NCBI RefSeq assembly: GCF_004362825.1
Contig: NZ_SNXZ01000007.1
Coordinates: forward strand, 62,001 to 126,000
Source of the DNA: Labedaea rhizosphaerae
GTDB taxonomy: Bacteria; Actinomycetota; Actinomycetes; Mycobacteriales; Pseudonocardiaceae
Direction of reading: 5' to 3'
Length of the DNA: 64,000 nucleotides
The position numbers were made by a program, and so were the translations under genes. Below the pieces are notes generated by a model, which saw only the letters and a list, made by a program, of their open reading frames with translations, was not told the origin of the DNA and made no database searches. Below are positions 15,632 through 24,307 of this stretch, piece by piece. The stretch's first letter is position 1. Each line of letters opens with the position of its first letter.

Positions 15632-18600
15632 CGGGTGGCCTCCCGGATCAGCGCGGCGAGCGTGGCCACGGTCGGGGCCCGCAGGAAGTCGATGACCTGG
15701 ACGGTCACCTGGTAGCGCTGCTGGACCTCGCCCAGCACCTGCACGATCACCAACGAGTGCCCGCCGTACTGCATGACGGGTGTGTCCGGGTCGACCACCG
15801 GCACCGACAGCACCTTCGCCCACAGGGCGCACAGCTCGGCGGTGAGGTCGTCGGCCGGTGCGGCGGCCGCGGGTGCGGGTGCGGTGAGCTGCTCGGCGAC
15901 CAGCTGGTCGGCCAGCGCCGTCAACGCCTTGCGATCGGTCTTGCCGGTGGCGGACAACGGCACGGCGTCGAGATCGAAGATCCGGGCGGGCAGCATGTGC
16001 GGCGGCAGCCGCCGCGCGCACACCGCCCGCAGCCCGTCGGTGTCGAGCTCCGCGTCCGGCTCGGCGACCACGAACAGGACCAGCTCGCGAGTCTGCGCGT
16101 CACCGCGGACGACGGCCACCGACGCCCGGACTCCGGGTACGGCGTTGGCCACCGCTTCCAATTCGCCGAGTTCCACCCGGTGCCCGCGGATCTTCACCTG
16201 GGTGTCGCCGCGGCCGAGGTAGGTCAGCACGTCGTGCTCGTCGCGCACGACCTGGTCCCCGGTGCGGTACATGACGCCGTTGCCGCCGAAGTGGTCCGGC
16301 AGGAACGCCGCGGCCGTGCGCTCCGGGTCGTTGATGTAGCCCTCGGCGGGCGCGATCCCGCCGATGAACAGGTCACCGGCCACCCCGTACGGCGCGAGGT
16401 GCCCCGTCTGGTCCACCACGTAGGTCGCGACCCCGGGCATGGCGGTGCCGATCGGCACATGGGTGGGCCAGACCGGGTCGTCGCCGTGCAGGCGGTGCGT
16501 CGTCACCGCCTGCGCTTCGGTGGGGCCGTACAAGTTCACCAGCTCGCACTGCGGGTGCTCGACGAAGAACGCCCGGATCTCGTCGTCGGTCAGCAGCTGC
16601 TCGCCGGACACGCAGAGGTAGCGCAACGCGGGCAGGTGCACCCGTTGCCGGGCCGCGCACTGGACGAACGACCGCAGCGCGGCGGCGGGCAGGAACACGT
16701 GGGTGACCGCCGTGTCGGCGACCCGGCGCAGCACCGCGGGCATGTCCCGGCGGTCCGCGGGCCGCCGCGAGACGACCGTCCCGCCGCCGAGCAGCACCGG
16801 GACGATCTCCTGGAACGACACGTCGAACCCGGCCGGCGCGAACTGCAGGAACCTGGTGTCGGTGCTCATGTCCAGCGCGCCCTGCTGCCACGCGGCCAGG
16901 TTGAGCAGCGACCGCTGGCCCATCAGCACGCCCTTGGGCCTGCCGGTCGAGCCGGAGGTGAACAGCACGTACACGCCCGCGTCCGGTCGCGCCTGCGACG
17001 GGGCGATCCGCGCGTCGCCGCTCAGGTCGGCCAATGGCACGGCGGGCACGGGCACGCCTTCGATCGGCTCGCCGACCGCGAGCCGGCAGCCGGCCCGCGC
17101 CACCATCCCGGCCAGTCGCTCGACGGGCAGCCCGGTCTCCAGCGGCAGGTAGGCGGCGCCGCGGCGCAGGACGGCGAGGATCGTGGGGACCACGTCGTGC
17201 AGCCCGTCCAGCCGCATCCCGACCACGTCGCCGGGGCCGATGCCACGCTCGGCGAGGCCGGTGGCCAGCCGCCCGGCCTGCTCGGCCAGCTCCCGGTAGG
17301 TCAGTTCGCCGTCCGGGTCCGACACCGCGATCCGGTCCGGGTGCCGCTCGGCGGTCTGCTCGAACCACTCGGTGATGGTGGGGGCGGCGGGCGTGGCGGG
17401 CCGGCCGTCGTGGCGCAGGCTCGGCGCGGCCGAGGCGTGGTCGAACAGGTCGGCCAGGCGCAGGTCGCCGTCAGTGATCGCCCGGCGCAGGGCCGTGCGC
17501 AGCGACACCAGCAGGTCGTGGGCCACCCGGGCCGGGATCAGCGCGCGGTCGTACTCCAGTTCCAGCAGCCAGCCGTGGCGGGTCGGTGTCGCGCCGAGCC
17601 ACAGGTCGAACTTCGCGGTGCCGTTGGCGGGCTCGTGCACCTCGGCGACCGGGCCGCCGTCGGCGTTGTCCGCGGTGTTCTGCATGGCCAGCATGGCGGA
17701 GAAGAGCGGGTTGCGGTCGTTGGTGCGCTCCGGCTGGACCCGCGACACGAGCTGGGTGAACGGCACGTCCACCGACGCGCGGCAGAAGTCGATCTCGCCG
17801 CGCACCGCGGCGAGGTGCTCGTCGACCGTGCGCGCCCAGTCCACCTCGGCCGTGATCGGCAGCGTGTTGACGAAGAACCCGCACAAGTCGAACGACGCGA
17901 TGGTGCGGCGGGCGGCAAACGGGCTGCCGATCAGGACCTTGTCCACCCCGCCGTGGCGGGCCAGCACCGCCGAGTACACGCCGGTGAGCAACACGAACGG
18001 GCTGACGCCGGCCCGCTTGCACGCCGCGGTGAACCGCTCGGCGAGCGCACCGTCCACGGTGAACGAGACGCGGTCGCCGCGGAAATCCGTCTGTTGTGGA
18101 CGGTTCGGCCGTGGGTAGAGCACCAGCGGGGGCACCATGCGCAGCCGTTCGGCCCACGCGTCGGCCTTCTGGGCGGTCGCCTCGGCGCCCGCGGCGCGGT
18201 GCTGCGCGGCCAGCTCCTTGACCAGCCCCTTGGTCCGGGACGCGTCGAGCGCCAGCAGGGCGTCGGTGTCGGCCGGGTCGAGCGTGCCGTCGAGCAACGT
18301 CGCGAGGTCCCGCATGATCGGCACCATGGACAGCCCGTCACCGACGATGTGGTGCGCGCACAACAGGATCGACGCGGCCCGGCCATCCTCGGCGAGCACC
18401 GCGGCGCACCGGAACACCGGGCCTGTCGCGAGGTCGAACGGGGCGCGGCCGATCTCGGCGCCGACCTGCGCGAGCACGCCGTCGTAGTCCGCACCGGGCA
18501 CCGTGTGCACCCGCAGTGGGAGCTCGGCGGCCCCGGGCACCGGCAGCAGCCGCGCGCTCACCTGCGGGCGCAGGGTGAACACCTGGCGCAGCGCCGGCTG

Positions 18601-18822
18601 CACGGCGACGAGCGCGGTCAGCACCCGGGTCACGCACGCGGCGTCGAGCGGGACCGCGCAGCGCGCCGGGTCCAGGTCGAAGCGCATCGTCTGGTTGTAG
18701 ATCTGGCGGGCCGAGACCATCGAGTCCACCACGAGCAGGCCGCGCTGCGACTCGGTGATCGCGAGCACCGTCTCCGGCTCGCCGTCGCGCAGGTCGGCGG
18801 CCGGGATGTCGACCGCGGTCAC
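15628..18822 (-). CDS. NRPS module C-A-PCP
   Basis: 1064 residues. The condensation domain (about 20-450) has catalytic HHIVGDG with His157-His158. The adenylation domain (about 490-960) has FTSGSTGRPKG, FDVSFQEI, NLYGPTEAQ, YRTGDQV, GRGDTQVKIRGHRVEL and SATGKTDRK. The carrier domain (about 985-1055) has Ser1023 in YGGHSLV. Hand-read pocket residues are D-V-Q-A-C-S-L-A-V-K. Only the first three match the classic proline code (DVQ...), so proline or a relative is a weak suggestion, strengthened slightly by the divergent proB/proA genes. There is no epimerase or TE. A GTG start at 18822 overlaps the ACP stop (GTGA). The second gene of the minus operon. Confidence 0.92.
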   Translation of the reverse strand: MTAVDIPAADLRDGEPETVLAITESQRGLLVVDSMVSARQIYNQTMRFDLDPARCAVPLDAACVTRVLTALVAVQPALRQVFTLRPQVSARLLPVPGAAELPLRVHTVPGADYDGVLAQVGAEIGRAPFDLATGPVFRCAAVLAEDGRAASILLCAHHIVGDGLSMVPIMRDLATLLDGTLDPADTDALLALDASRTKGLVKELAAQHRAAGAEATAQKADAWAERLRMVPPLVLYPRPNRPQQTDFRGDRVSFTVDGALAERFTAACKRAGVSPFVLLTGVYSAVLARHGGVDKVLIGSPFAARRTIASFDLCGFFVNTLPITAEVDWARTVDEHLAAVRGEIDFCRASVDVPFTQLVSRVQPERTNDRNPLFSAMLAMQNTADNADGGPVAEVHEPANGTAKFDLWLGATPTRHGWLLELEYDRALIPARVAHDLLVSLRTALRRAITDGDLRLADLFDHASAAPSLRHDGRPATPAAPTITEWFEQTAERHPDRIAVSDPDGELTYRELAEQAGRLATGLAERGIGPGDVVGMRLDGLHDVVPTILAVLRRGAAYLPLETGLPVERLAGMVARAGCRLAVGEPIEGVPVPAVPLADLSGDARIAPSQARPDAGVYVLFTSGSTGRPKGVLMGQRSLLNLAAWQQGALDMSTDTRFLQFAPAGFDVSFQEIVPVLLGGGTVVSRRPADRRDMPAVLRRVADTAVTHVFLPAAALRSFVQCAARQRVHLPALRYLCVSGEQLLTDDEIRAFFVEHPQCELVNLYGPTEAQAVTTHRLHGDDPVWPTHVPIGTAMPGVATYVVDQTGHLAPYGVAGDLFIGGIAPAEGYINDPERTAAAFLPDHFGGNGVMYRTGDQVVRDEHDVLTYLGRGDTQVKIRGHRVELGELEAVANAVPGVRASVAVVRGDAQTRELVLFVVAEPDAELDTDGLRAVCARRLPPHMLPARIFDLDAVPLSATGKTDRKALTALADQLVAEQLTAPAPAAAAPADDLTAELCALWAKVLSVPVVDPDTPVMQYGGHSLVIVQVLGEVQQRYQVTVQVIDFLRAPTVATLAALIREATR

Positions 18823-19061
18823 GCGGCGTCCCCACCGGCGTGGACCGCAAGGTCCCCGAGCCACTGCTTCAGCTCGCCGATGGTGCGCACACCGGCCATC
18901 CGGGTCGCGTCGATCTCGGCGTCGTCGTCGGCGGCGACCTCGACGGCCAGCCGCAGCAGCGACAGCGATTCCAGGCCCGCGTCCATCACCGAGGTGTCGT
19001 CGTCGAACGCGGCGGTCGCGTAGCGAGCGATCCTCGAATCGAGGTCCAGCTGAGCGGTCAT
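18819..19061 (-). CDS. Free acyl/peptidyl carrier protein
   Basis: 80 residues, the right length for a discrete carrier protein. The phosphopantetheine site is Ser32 in DAGLESLSLLRL. Acidic helices follow. As the first gene of the NRPS operon it probably carries the starter acyl or amino-acid unit for the C domain of the next protein, loaded by one of the free A proteins. No strong ribosome-binding site is visible before the ATG. Confidence 0.85.
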   Translation of the reverse strand: MTAQLDLDSRIARYATAAFDDDTSVMDAGLESLSLLRLAVEVAADDDAEIDATRMAGVRTIGELKQWLGDLAVHAGGDAA

Positions 19062-19301
19062 GGGGGGATTCACCTCGTCGTTACCGAACCGGTGCGCCGC
19101 GACCGCGGCGTCTGCCGTCGAGAATCCACAGCCGCGATGTTGCGCCGATGTTGCCGTGATGCACCGGCGATGTCCGCGGCCCGCGCCAGGCCGGGCGGCG
19201 CGGCCGGTGGCGACAGGTTCCGCAGAGCGCGACCACATCGCGGCTACATCGGCGGCGGCCAGCATTCCTCGTGTTGACAGCCGAACGGAGAGGGCGACGC
19301 G
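19062..19301. promoter_or_regulatory. Divergent promoter region of the NRPS and proBA operons
   Basis: No gene fits here. It contains the two sets of 11-bp-spaced GATG repeats, and TTGACAGCCG at 19274-19283 followed by GGAGAGGG (19287-19294) before the proB ATG. The TTGACAGCCG 10-mer also precedes the exporter operon (6040). Confidence 0.6.
19136..19175 (+). promoter_or_regulatory. Four tandem GATG heptamers at exact 11-bp spacing (SARP-type boxes)
   Basis: GATGTTG (19136), GATGTTG (19147), GATGCAC (19158) and GATGTCC (19169) repeat every 11 bp, the hallmark of SARP binding sites. On the other strand the same core appears as ACATCG at 19235 and 19246, again 11 bp apart. All lie in the 240-bp divergent gap between the ACP/NRPS operon and the proB operon. 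Two SARPs are encoded nearby. Confidence 0.6.
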
Positions 19302-20426
19302 ATGACGACCAGCACACCGGCCGCCCAGCACACGGTGGTGGACCCCGCGCCGAGGCCGGTCGGCGGCCGGGTGGTGCTCAAGATCGGGACCACCTCGCTG
19401 GTCACCGACGGCGAACTGGACCCGGTGAAGCTGCGGCGGGTGTGCGAGGCCGTGCGGGCCGCGATCGCCGAGGGGCTCGCGCCGGTGCTGGTGACCTCCG
19501 GCGCGATCGCCATCGGGCGCACCACCCACCCGGGCCTGGCCGCGCACCGTCCACACGAGACGGACTTGCCGGACCTGGTGCGCCAGCAGGTCGCCGCCGC
19601 GATGGGGCAGTCGCTGCTGTACCGGGCGATCGAGCACGAGCTGGGCCGCCACGGCCTGCGCACCGCGCAGCTGTTGCTGACCCCGCCGGACCTGATCGAG
19701 CCCGCCGGTACGGATCTCGCCCGCACGGTGGACGCGATGCTCGACCTCGGCGTGGTGCCGGTGGCCAACGAGAACGACGCGCTCGGCGTGCGCAACAACG
19801 ACGTGCTGGCCGCGCTGCTCGCCGGGTTCATCGGGGCCGAGCTGTTGTTGTTACTCACCAACGTGCCCGGCCTCTACGACGGCGACCCCGCGGGCGGCGA
19901 CGCGGCCTTGATCACCGACGTGCCCTTGCTCAACGCCGAGGTCGAGGCGCTCGCCGGCGACTCGTCCGGGGCGGGCACCGGCGGCATGCGGATCAAGCTG
20001 GCCGCCTGCTGGATCGCCACGTTCCGGGGCGTGCGCGTGGTCATCGCCGACACCACCGATCCCGCCGTCGTGCTGGACGCCTGGCGCGGTGCGCCGGTGG
20101 GCACGGCGTTCCGGCCGCGGCGGCCGGGTCGCACGCCGTCGATCGGCGCGCTGTGGCGGGCGTTCCGCACACCCCCGGCCGCTGTGCTCGCGTGCACCCA
20201 CGAGGGCGTCGCCGCGCTGCTGAGCGGTGCGCCGGTGCTGGCCCGCCACCTCGTCGATCCCGCGACCGCCGCCGGCGTGCTCGCCGGGCAGGTGCTCGAA
20301 CTGACCGATCCCGCGGGGCGTGGCCTCGCCCGCGGCGCGGCCGCTGCCGACGGCACGCGGCTGAGGACCGACCCGACGGTGGTCGCGGTGCGCGACCACG
20401 TCCTGATCACGGAGGAACCGCGATGA
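19302..20426 (+). CDS. proB: Glutamate 5-kinase paralogue
   Basis: 374 residues, the normal length. The amino-acid kinase domain shows VVLKIGTTSLV, VLVTSGAIAIG, VVPVANENDAL and a GTGGMRIKLAA glycine motif; the C-terminal 90 residues resemble a PUA domain. It phosphorylates the gamma-carboxyl of glutamate, the first step to glutamate semialdehyde and pyrroline-5-carboxylate. The lack of the usual obg context and the position opposite the NRPS operon mark it as a pathway copy. It contains a TTA leucine codon at 19851-19853 (codon 184), unusual in such GC-rich genes and consistent with bldA control. It overlaps proA by ATGA. An altered substrate (another omega-carboxylate amino acid) cannot be excluded. 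Confidence 0.9.
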   Translation: MTTSTPAAQHTVVDPAPRPVGGRVVLKIGTTSLVTDGELDPVKLRRVCEAVRAAIAEGLAPVLVTSGAIAIGRTTHPGLAAHRPHETDLPDLVRQQVAAAMGQSLLYRAIEHELGRHGLRTAQLLLTPPDLIEPAGTDLARTVDAMLDLGVVPVANENDALGVRNNDVLAALLAGFIGAELLLLLTNVPGLYDGDPAGGDAALITDVPLLNAEVEALAGDSSGAGTGGMRIKLAACWIATFRGVRVVIADTTDPAVVLDAWRGAPVGTAFRPRRPGRTPSIGALWRAFRTPPAAVLACTHEGVAALLSGAPVLARHLVDPATAAGVLAGQVLELTDPAGRGLARGAAAADGTRLRTDPTVVAVRDHVLITEEPR

Positions 20427-21688
20427 CCGCAACGATCCAGAGCGTGTCCGAGGTGTGCCGCGCGGCGGCCGAAGCGGCCGCCGAGGTCGCGGTGCTGCCC
20501 ACCCAGACCAAGAACCGCGTGCTGCTGGCGATGGCCGACGCCGTCGAGCGGCACGCCGAGCCGATCATGAAGGCCAACGCCGACGACGTCGCCGCGGCTC
20601 GGGCGGCCGGCGTGTCCAGCACCCTGTGCGACCGGCTGACCCTCAACGAGCGGCGGATGGCCGGGCTGTCCTCGGCGATCCGCACGATCGCCGGTCTCCC
20701 GGACCCCGTCGGCGCGATCGTGACGGGCTGGACCCGGCCCAACGGCATCCTCATCCAGCAGGTCCGGGAACCGCTCGGCGTGGTGGCGGTGATCTACGAG
20801 GCACGGCCGAACGTGACCGGCGAGGTGGCCGCCCTGTGCGTCAAGACCGGTAACTGCGCGGTGCTGCGCGGCTCGTCCATGGCGATGGCCACCAACCGGG
20901 CGGTGATGGCCGCGCTGCAGGAGGGCATCGCCGAGGTCGACGAGATGCCGGCCGCCGCGGTGCAGCTGGTCGACGACCCCTCGCGCGACGCCGCGCTGGA
21001 ACTCATGCGCGCCAAGGGGTACATCGACCTGCTCGTGCCGCGCGGCGGCCCGGAGCTGATCGCCTCGGTCGAGGCCAACGCCACCGTGCCGACCGTCATC
21101 GACGGCGCGGGCAACTGCCACGTGTACATCGACACCGCGGCCGACCGCCGGATCGCCACCGACGTCGCCATCAACGCCAAGACGTCGCGGCCCAGCGTGT
21201 GCAACGCGATGGAGACCCTGCTGGTGCACCGCGACCTCGCGCACGACTGGCTGCCCGGGGTGCTGGACGAGCTGGCCGCGCTCGGCGTGCGGATCAAGGG
21301 CGACGAGACGGTGCGCAGGCACTGGCCGCGTGCCGAGGAAGCCACCGAGACCGACTGGGAGACCGAGTACCTCGACCTCGTCCTCGCGGTGCGGGTGGTC
21401 GACGACGCCGAGGCCGCGATCCGGCACATCCGCCGCTACGGCAGTGCGAACGCCGAGGCGATCGTCACCGCCGACATCCAGACCGCGCGCCGGTTCACGC
21501 AACTGGTGGACGCGGGCAGCGTGTTCGTCAACACCTCGACTCGCTACTCCGACGGCGGCGAGTTCGGCTACGGCGTCGAGATCGGCGTGTCCACCCAGAA
21601 GCTGCACGCCCGGGGCCCGATGGGCCTAGCCGCGCTCACCACCGTGAAGAACGTGGTGTGGGGCAGCGGCCAGATCCGCATCGTCTGA
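20423..21688 (+). CDS. proA: Glutamate-5-semialdehyde dehydrogenase (gamma-glutamyl phosphate reductase) paralogue
   Basis: 421 residues. It belongs to the aldehyde dehydrogenase fold. Catalytic Cys260 lies in TSRPSVCNAMETLLV, and GVVAVIYEARPNVT, VIDGAGNCHVYID and NTSTRYSDGGEFGYG are typical ProA segments. With ProB it makes L-glutamate 5-semialdehyde, which cyclises to pyrroline-5-carboxylate. No proC-like reductase is in the window, so the semialdehyde or P5C may itself be the building block, or may feed proline or ornithine through primary enzymes. It is coupled to proB by overlapping codons. Confidence 0.92.
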   Translation: MTATIQSVSEVCRAAAEAAAEVAVLPTQTKNRVLLAMADAVERHAEPIMKANADDVAAARAAGVSSTLCDRLTLNERRMAGLSSAIRTIAGLPDPVGAIVTGWTRPNGILIQQVREPLGVVAVIYEARPNVTGEVAALCVKTGNCAVLRGSSMAMATNRAVMAALQEGIAEVDEMPAAAVQLVDDPSRDAALELMRAKGYIDLLVPRGGPELIASVEANATVPTVIDGAGNCHVYIDTAADRRIATDVAINAKTSRPSVCNAMETLLVHRDLAHDWLPGVLDELAALGVRIKGDETVRRHWPRAEEATETDWETEYLDLVLAVRVVDDAEAAIRHIRRYGSANAEAIVTADIQTARRFTQLVDAGSVFVNTSTRYSDGGEFGYGVEIGVSTQKLHARGPMGLAALTTVKNVVWGSGQIRIV

Positions 21689-21716
21689 CCACCCGCGAAC
21701 GAGGGAGAGCCCCCGG

Positions 21717-22931
21717 ATGACCACCTACCTGGAGCCGCGGACCGGCCGATCGCCGATGCACGGGTCGACGCTGATGGACCGGGTCGGGCAGGCACTGTCC
21801 ATCAAGCACAACAACCTGGTCTACGAGATGCGGGCGGCCGGCCGCGACGTGATCACGCTGTCGCTGGGGGAGGCGTTCTTCGACCTGAAGGTGCCGACCT
21901 TCGGCGACCTCGAGGGCGCCGGGGCCGACGGCGGGGGCGGCACCGGCCTGCACCACTACTCGCACTCGCGCGGCCTGCCGGAGCTGCGGGCGAAGCTCGC
22001 GGGCTACTACCAGGACAAGTTCCAGGTGCCGGTCGACCCGGACCGGGAGATCATCGTCACCGCAGGTTCCAAGGTGGCCATCTACATGGTGTTGCTGGCC
22101 ACCCTGGAGCCGGGCGACGAGGTGATCATCCCGGAGCCGTTCTGGCTCAGCTACCCCGAACAGGTGCGGTTGTGCCGTGGCGTGCCGGTGATGGTGCCCC
22201 AGGACGTGAGCATCTACGACCTGCACCGCTATGTGACACCCCGGACCCGGGCGCTGATCATCAACAACCCCAACAACCCGTCCGGGCGGGTCTACAGCGA
22301 GGCGGAACTCGCCGCGCTGCACGACCTGGTGCACGACAACGGCATGCTGCTGATCGCCGACGAGGCGTACAACGAGTTCGTGCCGCCGGGGCAGCCGTTC
22401 CGCTCGTGCGGGGCGTTCGACCCGGACAAGGAGCACACCGTCACGGTGAACTCGATGTCGAAGAACTACGGCATCTCCGGGTGGCGGATCGGGTACGTGC
22501 TCTCGCACCCGAGGCTGATGGACGCCGTGCTGAAGATCAACCAGCACCTGATCACGTGCGCGCCCACCATCCTGTGCCGGTACGTGGCCGAGCACTTCGA
22601 CGACATCCTCGAGCACACCCGCCCGCAGATCCAGCGGGTGGTGGCGTTGCGCAACGAGGTCGCCGGGCAGCTGGACGCGCTCGGCGTGCGGACCCTGCCG
22701 GGGTCGGCGTCGTTCTACCTGTTCGCCTCGCTCGGCACGTCGATGCTCGACTCGACGGCGTTCGCCGACCGGTTGCTCCGCGACAGCGGGGTCAGCGTGG
22801 TCGCCGGGCTGGCCTACGGCGAGTCGTGCGACCGGTACGTCCGGATTTCAGTGGGTACGGAGTCGCCCGAGCGGGTGGCGCGGGGCATCGCGGCGGTCCG
22901 CGACCTGATCGACGCCACCTCACCCCGCTGA
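21717..22931 (+). CDS. PLP-dependent class I aminotransferase
   Basis: 404 residues with GAGGGAGA upstream of the ATG. The PLP lysine is Lys249 in NSMSKNYGISGWRIGY. INNPNNPSGRVYS and ADEAYNEF are the usual AspC-family motifs, and YVRISVGT near the end holds the carboxylate-binding arginine. It interconverts an alpha-amino acid and its keto acid. It follows proA by 28 bp and probably acts on the precursor amino acid of the pathway; which one is unknown. It is not of the ornithine-aminotransferase (class III) type, so a direct semialdehyde-to-ornithine role is less likely. Confidence 0.88.
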   Translation: MTTYLEPRTGRSPMHGSTLMDRVGQALSIKHNNLVYEMRAAGRDVITLSLGEAFFDLKVPTFGDLEGAGADGGGGTGLHHYSHSRGLPELRAKLAGYYQDKFQVPVDPDREIIVTAGSKVAIYMVLLATLEPGDEVIIPEPFWLSYPEQVRLCRGVPVMVPQDVSIYDLHRYVTPRTRALIINNPNNPSGRVYSEAELAALHDLVHDNGMLLIADEAYNEFVPPGQPFRSCGAFDPDKEHTVTVNSMSKNYGISGWRIGYVLSHPRLMDAVLKINQHLITCAPTILCRYVAEHFDDILEHTRPQIQRVVALRNEVAGQLDALGVRTLPGSASFYLFASLGTSMLDSTAFADRLLRDSGVSVVAGLAYGESCDRYVRISVGTESPERVARGIAAVRDLIDATSPR

Positions 22932-23005
22932 CCGCCGCGCCGCCCGCCGGATCGACCGGGGACCGGTCGACCCGGCCCGTCCTCCCGCACCCCGAGCCGG
23001 GCGCG

Positions 23006-24307
23006 ATGCACGAGCTGGCCCGCACGCTGACCGTGTCCCGGGGAGTCGGGGTCGGCGTCACCACCGTGGTCGGCAGCGGGCTGCTTGTGTTGCCCGGACT
23101 GGCCTACGGGCTGCTCGGGCCGGCCGCGATCTTCGCGTGGCTGGGCGCCGCCGTCGTCGTCGCGCCGCTGCTGGTGATCTTCGCGCGACTCGGTGGCCGG
23201 CACCCGAACGCCGGCGGGGTGGTGGGCTTCGCCGCGGCGGCCTTCGGTCCGGCCGGGGTGGCGCCGACGGTGTTCCTGCTGCTCGGCGCGTGTGCCTTCG
23301 GCGGCGCCGCGATCGCGGTGACGGCCGGGCGCTACTTCGCCGCGCTGCCCGGCGCCGGGGCGCTGGCGTTGCCCGCGGCGGCCTGCTGCGTCGTCGTGGT
23401 CGCCCTGCTCAACGTGCTCGGCTCGCGCACGCTCGCCCGTGTGCAGTCGGCGCTCACCGGTGTGTTGCTCGTCCTGGTGAGCGCGGTCGTGGTGGCCGCG
23501 GTGCTCGCGCCGAACTGGACGCCGGCCGGGCGGGTCGGCGTCCCGGCGCACTGGACCGACGTGCTGCCCGCGGTCGGCCTGGTGTTCTTCGCCTTCACCG
23601 GCTGGGAGTTGCTCGCGGCCACGACGGAGGAGTACCGCAACCCGCACCGCGACGTCCCGCGTGCGCTCGCGATCACGTACATGGTGGTCGTGGCGCTCTA
23701 CGCTGCGGTGGCCCTCGCCGTGCAGACGTCGCTGCCCGCAGGCGATCCACGGCTGCGCGGTGCGCCGCTCGCTGCGGTGCTCGCGCGGGTGTTCGGTGGC
23801 GGGCTCGGAGACGCTGTGGGCGTCGTGATGTCCGTGGTCGGTGGCGTCGTCGTGCTGGCCACGCTGGTCAGCGGCACCTGGGCCGCGTCCCGGATCGGCT
23901 TCGACGCGGCGCGCCACGGCCTGCTGCCCGCGCGGCTGCGCGTGCTGCACCCGCGCACCCGCACGCCGGTGGCCGCGGTCCTGCTGCTGTGCGGCACGTT
24001 CGGGATCGCGCTGGTCGCCCACGCGGCGGGCCTGGTGTCGCTCGAGACGATGTTCCGGTTGTCGGCGGTCAACTTCGTCAGCGGTTACGCGGTCTCCGTG
24101 CTCGCGCACGCGCGGCTCTTCCCTGGCCGAGGGGCGCGTGTGCTCTCTGTGGCGGCGCTGGTCCCCGTGGCCGTGGTGCTTGCGGGTTTCGGCTGGTTGC
24201 TGCTGTATCCGGCGGCCTTGCTGGTCGCCGGGACGGTCGTGCACCGGGTCCGGTGCCGCCGTGAGCTCAGCCGAGGCGGTCCGTCGAGAGCCGGCCGCCG
24301 TGGATGA
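23006..24307 (+). CDS. APC-superfamily amino-acid permease
   Basis: 433 residues, about 12 hydrophobic helices. The first helix region VGVGVTTVVGSGLLVLPG carries the APC motif (G-S-G), and FFAFTGWELLAATTEEYRNP is the typical helix 6-7 consensus. It would move an amino acid or a product intermediate across the membrane. It is the last gene of the proB operon, 74 bp after the aminotransferase. Its last 41 bp overlap the convergent SARP gene, whose stop is at 24267. Confidence 0.85.
   Translation: MHELARTLTVSRGVGVGVTTVVGSGLLVLPGLAYGLLGPAAIFAWLGAAVVVAPLLVIFARLGGRHPNAGGVVGFAAAAFGPAGVAPTVFLLLGACAFGGAAIAVTAGRYFAALPGAGALALPAAACCVVVVALLNVLGSRTLARVQSALTGVLLVLVSAVVVAAVLAPNWTPAGRVGVPAHWTDVLPAVGLVFFAFTGWELLAATTEEYRNPHRDVPRALAITYMVVVALYAAVALAVQTSLPAGDPRLRGAPLAAVLARVFGGGLGDAVGVVMSVVGGVVVLATLVSGTWAASRIGFDAARHGLLPARLRVLHPRTRTPVAAVLLLCGTFGIALVAHAAGLVSLETMFRLSAVNFVSGYAVSVLAHARLFPGRGARVLSVAALVPVAVVLAGFGWLLLYPAALLVAGTVVHRVRCRRELSRGGPSRAGRRG

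Noticed and set aside
15757-19023. Plus-strand frame of 1088 codons opposite the NRPS operon
   Set aside because: Antisense shadow of the C-A-PCP gene; the minus-strand frame has all NRPS motifs.
19302-22931. proB-proA-aminotransferase as an ornithine-making route
   Set aside because: The aminotransferase is class I (AspC-like), not the class III ornithine aminotransferase type, so this route is not supported by the sequence.
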